A stretch of DNA of 43,050 nucleotides from the IMG/VR virus record IMGVR_UViG_3300013772_000026, positions 1-43,050 of that record. One strand, written 5' to 3'. Source of the DNA: a virus. Numbering within the stretch: position 1 is the first letter of the stretch; each line of letters begins with the position of its first letter. The notes beneath the pieces are model-generated. The model saw only the letters and a list, made by a program, of their open reading frames with translations, was not told the DNA's origin and did no database searches. Below, in pieces: positions 39,346 to 43,050 of this stretch. A program made the position numbers and the translations under genes.

Positions 39346-41967
39346 TTTCTCTAATAGTCGAGAATTATATCTCATTCGTTGATATTCCCTATCCTGTTGC
39401 TTTTGGAGCGTCTTTAAACAACCCTCACAATACTTTTTTCTATTGCTTATTTGTTCTATTATGTCTCCACAAACCTCACAATAAATTTTACTAGTCTCTA
39501 CGTTTTTTCTTAAATTCTCAACAATGACATTCCCAAAGCATTCCCATAATGTAGTTTTAAAATTTGACTTTTTAAATTCATATAGATATTTAACCAATAC
39601 GTCAGTTACATAATATATGTCTTCATTAACTTCTAATATGCTTTTTACAATTTCTTGATAAAGATAAGTTACGTTGCTTTGTTCATCATCTTCATATGTA
39701 GAGTTCATCATGAAATGCTTCTTCAAGTCCATCTCTTTATACTTTTTAATAACTTCTTCATCTAGCTTTATTCTTTTGTTCTTTAACATCATCTTATAAT
39801 CAAAATTTCCTAAATTCGCTGCAACAAAACTTATCTTAGTATTAGGTATTATTTTCTCCAATCTATTTACTATACTATTATTAACTTCCTCAACTTTATC
39901 CTTTTCTTTATCCTTAGCGTAGATAAAAAAGTGTGGAGTTTTTAACTTTGTATAATCAGTAATCATATTCTTCTTAGATTTTGGTCTTACTGGTTTATAC
40001 AATGTCTTAGCATAATCAATTGTAAAATTATTTTCCATACAAAGTAATTTAACTACTTCAAGGTTTACATTTCCACTATTCCATATCTTTGTAATGTTAT
40101 TACTTACCGTTCCTATGTTCCCTCCTGTATATGCAGTCTTTAGTCCATTATAGATACTATTATTAGTGATAATTTCAGCAGGAGCTTTTCTCATGTTATA
40201 GTATAAGGGAACTATTCCTTCCATATTACGCTCCGCTATAGAAATTAGAGTAGGGCAAGCAACTACCAAAGACTTATCTCCATCAACATCAAATTGTAGG
40301 ATCTTAGATATTAAATCGTGACAACTAGTATATACCCCATTAGTAATAAACCATTTTTTCTTATCATCATCAATAATATTATTTCTGATTGCGTGTTCCC
40401 TGTAAAGATGTGGGCTGCGTAGGCAATCCAGTTTAGGAGAATTAGGATATAGGTTACAATATACATCTCCATCATTGAGCAATCCTTTAGGGTCTGTATC
40501 TCCAAGAATCAAATACTCACAGAAAGCGTAGATGTCAGGAATAATAAAAGTATATACTCCATTTATGTCTAACTTAGCCGATCTACCTTCTTTAACCATA
40601 CTTTTTTTAACTTGTTTCAATATTTCCTTACTATATGTATCATTCAACAACTCAGGATAAATCTCCAATGCTTGTTGAATATTATTCTTATTCTTGTTAG
40701 ACTTCTTTACTCCTAATACTTTCAGCATGGTTTTTCTATCTCTACCAATGTTCAAGATATTATGTTTTGTTGTTTTTGCAATAGTTTCTAATTCTTTATT
40801 ATCCATATCAGTTAATGTCTGAAGCATTTGATAGTTTATTTTTGCATCACTGAAATCTTCTTCCTCTTCATTACACTTTCCAGCTTGGCACTTATATTTT
40901 ATGTAATTATCTTGATACATTTCCCACCCTGACTTGTTTGTATCAGAATTATTCTGGAAATACTTATACATCTTGAACTGGCTACGAGTGAAAATTACTT
41001 GTATTCCTTCTTCTAAAATATTATGGCTCTTCCCATAGATATCTACTACATTTCCATATATCTTTCCTTCACCGTTATTGTTTGCTTCTATAATAAACTT
41101 ATTAAACGCAAATGGAACTAGTAAGCCTTTGATCCAAGGTAATCTCACCATCATGCTTTTATCGCTTAAATTCGGTAGCATCATGCCACAACCATCAGTA
41201 TGAGAAATAGGGATCTTCATTTTTTGTCTGATAATATCATATGTTTCATCATCTATAAAATCTACTATTCCTTCAACATCAGTTTCCATATCTTCTACAA
41301 CTATAGATTTCATAATATTGAATCCGTCCCAATTATCAGTCGCAGAATTTGCAAGTGCTAGGTATGCAAGGTACTTATTAATATTTACCCCACCTAGTAG
41401 ATTAATATCTTCTATAGTTAAGCCACACATTAATGTATTCTTATGTTTTAGTAAAATACTTTCCTTAATAAAAACTGTTTTCTTTGTTCTTATCTGACCA
41501 GCACTGGCAGTCAAGCAAACATATTTTTCATCACCTGACATAAAGTTGTCCAGAATAATATCTTCTATCACATCAAAGAAATATGTTTGAACAATTATAA
41601 TATCTGTAGACAATGTATTTTCTTCAATGTTAATTGTCCTTGTTAGAACTGAATCAAATACAGATATTATATTACGTTTGTTTAAAGACTCTTCTCTAAG
41701 ACTTCTAATTCCACTATGTAAATTAAACTCTTTATATAGCATTTTCTTATAGATTTTAAGTCTTTTATTGGTATTATGGAGGAATTTTACTAACATTTCT
41801 CTATTTATTTCACTTATTTTTCCCTTGTCTATTTTCTTTTGTAACTTATTTCTGAACATATAATTCTTATTCAAACGATTATGTATGACCATTTCATTGC
41901 TATTATAAAAGCTACTAGTATCTACACTATAAATATGAATTTGTTTGTTCAGACTAATAGTAATCAA
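39316..41967 (-). CDS. YonO-like single-chain DNA-directed RNA polymerase with zinc knuckle
   Basis: This 883-residue protein has the double-psi barrel catalytic motif DxDGD: D560-V-D562-G-D564 in ISKILQFDVDGDKSLVV. This is the metal-binding core of the YonO/QDE-1-type polymerases related to cellular RNA polymerase. Upstream is a basic barrel region with IPDIYAFCEYLILGDTDPKG and NGVYTSCHDL. YonO of SPbeta is known to transcribe DNA without other subunits. The C-terminus has C830, C833, C847 and C850 in CEVCG ... CEGC, a zinc knuckle. The start is uncertain: the TTG at 41967 lies only 1 nt after AAAGGAG, so an ATT/CTG codon slightly downstream or ATG 41892 are alternatives. It probably transcribes late genes. 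Confidence 0.88.
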   Translation of the reverse strand: MITISLNKQIHIYSVDTSSFYNSNEMVIHNRLNKNYMFRNKLQKKIDKGKISEINREMLVKFLHNTNKRLKIYKKMLYKEFNLHSGIRSLREESLNKRNIISVFDSVLTRTINIEENTLSTDIIIVQTYFFDVIEDIILDNFMSGDEKYVCLTASAGQIRTKKTVFIKESILLKHKNTLMCGLTIEDINLLGGVNINKYLAYLALANSATDNWDGFNIMKSIVVEDMETDVEGIVDFIDDETYDIIRQKMKIPISHTDGCGMMLPNLSDKSMMVRLPWIKGLLVPFAFNKFIIEANNNGEGKIYGNVVDIYGKSHNILEEGIQVIFTRSQFKMYKYFQNNSDTNKSGWEMYQDNYIKYKCQAGKCNEEEEDFSDAKINYQMLQTLTDMDNKELETIAKTTKHNILNIGRDRKTMLKVLGVKKSNKNKNNIQQALEIYPELLNDTYSKEILKQVKKSMVKEGRSAKLDINGVYTFIIPDIYAFCEYLILGDTDPKGLLNDGDVYCNLYPNSPKLDCLRSPHLYREHAIRNNIIDDDKKKWFITNGVYTSCHDLISKILQFDVDGDKSLVVACPTLISIAERNMEGIVPLYYNMRKAPAEIITNNSIYNGLKTAYTGGNIGTVSNNITKIWNSGNVNLEVVKLLCMENNFTIDYAKTLYKPVRPKSKKNMITDYTKLKTPHFFIYAKDKEKDKVEEVNNSIVNRLEKIIPNTKISFVAANLGNFDYKMMLKNKRIKLDEEVIKKYKEMDLKKHFMMNSTYEDDEQSNVTYLYQEIVKSILEVNEDIYYVTDVLVKYLYEFKKSNFKTTLWECFGNVIVENLRKNVETSKIYCEVCGDIIEQISNRKKYCEGCLKTLQKQQDREYQRMRYNSRLLEKRCSPPVVRV

Positions 41968-41981
41968 TCTCCTTTATTTTT

Positions 41982-42176
41982 CTAATCTTCAAAGAACCAT
42001 GCATCAGCAGGATCATCTGGGTCTAGGTTATTTCTAAATTCTATTTCTTCATCCCATTCTGATTTTGTTTTGCCAAAATGATCTTCTATATCCCATTCTC
42101 TGCAATTGTCATTATAGCAAATTGTATCCTCACAATATTCACATGTTCCATCACAATCTTCTTTATATTTAGTCAT
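41982..42176 (-). CDS. Cys-rich acidic small protein
   Basis: This 64-residue protein starts with ATG and its ribosome site lies in the end of the membrane gene upstream. It begins MTKYKEDCDGTCEYCEDTIC and has five Cys within the first 25 residues, then a strongly acidic end (NNLDPDDPADAWFFED). A zinc-binding head and an acidic, possibly DNA-mimic tail are seen, but no family. It is the gene just before the RNA polymerase and could act with it. Confidence 0.7.
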   Translation of the reverse strand: MTKYKEDCDGTCEYCEDTICYNDNCREWDIEDHFGKTKSEWDEEIEFRNNLDPDDPADAWFFED

Positions 42177-42178
42177 AA

Positions 42179-42292
42179 TTAATTTCCTCCTTTATGTATT
42201 GAATACCCAAAATAAATTCCTAAACCAAAACTTAATGCACCCACAAGCATAATTGTCTCAACTAATGAACTAAATCCCATTCCTATAAACAT
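42179..42292 (-). CDS. Small single-pass membrane protein
   Basis: This 37-residue frame (ATG 42292, stop 42179) begins directly after the preceding stop codon (TAA-ATG) and has AAGGAGTG upstream. It is MFIGMGFSSLVETIMLVGAL, then SFGLGIYFGYSIHKGGN: almost entirely one hydrophobic helix. Its last codons supply the AAAGGAGG of the next gene. It may be a holin-like or regulatory micro-protein, but nothing proves it. Confidence 0.7.
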   Translation of the reverse strand: MFIGMGFSSLVETIMLVGALSFGLGIYFGYSIHKGGN

Positions 42293-42463
42293 TTATAAGC
42301 ACTCCTTACATTTAGAAGTTTTAATGTGGTGGTACTGGGCGCACTCAAGGCAAAGAACAGCGTCCGATTCAATATCAATTAGAATATCTTCTGTATGTAT
42401 TAATTCTACTTGGCACAAACTACAATTTTCTGAAATAAAAGATTCCGTATTATTATGAAACAT
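42293..42463 (-). CDS. Small zinc-finger protein, 56 residues
   Basis: ATG 42463 follows GGAGG by 9 nt, and it overlaps the end of the upstream gene by 11 nt. The product has three CX2C-type pairs: ENCSLCQVEL, VLCLECAQYH and KCKEC. Two pairs could make a zinc ribbon with a third left. Phage micro-proteins of this kind often bind host proteins. The function is unknown. Confidence 0.7.
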   Translation of the reverse strand: MFHNNTESFISENCSLCQVELIHTEDILIDIESDAVLCLECAQYHHIKTSKCKECL

Positions 42464-42827
42464 ATGCCTCTACCTCCGAAACCGAAGTTACAATGAAGTC
42501 TTCAATAAATATCTCAATATCGACAGAACCATTTATGCTCAATTCATCTAATTCTTGATCTAATGGATAAGAATTAATAAACCATGATTTAACTCCATAC
42601 TTATCTAAGCCAATTCTTAATGCACCCATTCTATTAATTACATGATTGCTGTTAAAGATTCTTACAGCTACACGAACTAGATTTAAACTTGAATTATGTA
42701 TTCTCTCTAACTCATCAGTTATACTGTGAAATTCTCCGTCTATTAAATCGACTACCCCATAATCCATACGATTCATATTATTATCTGATAATGTTAATGT
42801 ACCCATGAAACATTTTAACTCTGCCAT
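42453..42827 (-). CDS. Hypothetical protein, 124 residues
   Basis: The gene starts with ATG after AGAAAGAGGTAAAATAA. It is a soluble mixed alpha/beta protein (CFMGTLTLSDNNMNRMDYGV; LVRVAVRIFNSNHVINRMGA; WFINSYPLDQELDELSINGS) without enzyme motif. It is the first gene of the block leading to the RNA polymerase. No family is recognised. Confidence 0.65.
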   Translation of the reverse strand: MAELKCFMGTLTLSDNNMNRMDYGVVDLIDGEFHSITDELERIHNSSLNLVRVAVRIFNSNHVINRMGALRIGLDKYGVKSWFINSYPLDQELDELSINGSVDIEIFIEDFIVTSVSEVEAYVS

Positions 42828-43050
42828 TTATTTTACCTCTTTCTTATATTTATTTATTTTTTACAATTACGATGTAAATGCTTACCTTGAGTGCCCTATT
42901 TAAGGACTTTTGAAACTACAATTTAAAACATGCTCTCAGCCTTACTCCCACAAGGGATACAGCGATTATCCACAATTAATTTTGTGCCATCAAAACGTAC
43001 CTAGTTTAATAGCAAATACTGTACCCCTCATAATCTTACCATGCTGAAAT
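42828..43050 (-). promoter_or_regulatory. Structured leader and possible promoter of the RNA polymerase block
   Basis: No gene was seen here. In minus orientation TTGATG, 17 nt, GATAAT (about 42991-42963) could be a housekeeping promoter. Downstream, CCTTG and TAAGG (about 42955-42940) can pair with CAAGG and CCTTA (about 42905-42884) as nested stems. CGCTGTATCCC with TGTGGGAGTAAGG resembles the element at the end of the polymerase gene. Confidence 0.4.

Noticed and set aside
1-43050. CRISPR array or insertion sequence
   Set aside because: No regularly spaced repeats, no transposase and no terminal inverted repeats with target duplication were seen. The repeats near the polymerase are too imperfect to call an insertion sequence.

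Overview
The window is a 43 kb piece of an AT-rich, long-tailed phage or prophage of a low-GC Gram-positive host (Bacillus/Clostridium type). The evidence is strong AGGAGG-type ribosome sites, many TTG starts, an HK97-type capsid gene, a very long tape measure gene and no tail sheath gene, so it should be a siphovirus. Every gene I accept is on the minus strand, so transcription runs from high to low coordinates. From memory, the order RNA polymerase - HU - phosphoesterase - terminase - portal - capsid - recombinase - tape measure resembles the yon-yom late segment of Bacillus subtilis phage SPbeta. That comparison is recall, not a search.

Layout, right to left. 43050-39316: small Cys-rich and membrane genes, then an 883-residue YonO-type single-chain RNA polymerase with the catalytic DxDGD motif and a C-terminal zinc knuckle. 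39315-36363: a structured leader, a small gene, a PIN-PhoH ATPase, an HU protein, tRNA-Asn and tRNA-Thr, and a small zinc protein. 36298-25358: packaging and head genes (phosphoesterase, ClpP-like protease, terminase small and large subunits, portal, protease/scaffold, decoration protein, major capsid protein), with a free-standing GIY-YIG endonuclease inserted before the decoration gene. 25280-20382: head-tail connectors, tail completion proteins and tail tube.

20294-15222 is an accessory block inside the tail operon. It holds a DUF1064-type nuclease with a damaged or unusual 5' end, a tyrosine recombinase with all catalytic residues, an antitoxin/Doc pair, an XRE repressor, a Vsr-like homing endonuclease behind a three-way-junction leader, and a membrane-anchored moron with its own promoter and terminator. 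15196-1 returns to tail genes: assembly proteins, a 2075-residue tape measure with a lytic transglycosylase domain, baseplate/hub proteins, and a run of small fibre or decoration proteins. One of these carries a MucBP-like domain. The last gene runs off the left edge.

The most interesting signals are regulatory. Two hairpins in front of gene blocks have unrelated stems but the same 8-nt loop. A 17-bp inverted repeat covers the ribosome site of the moron, with the gene's promoter inside it. Related structured elements flank the RNA polymerase block. A 10-codon reading frame lies across two mutually exclusive hairpins. All folding was done by hand.
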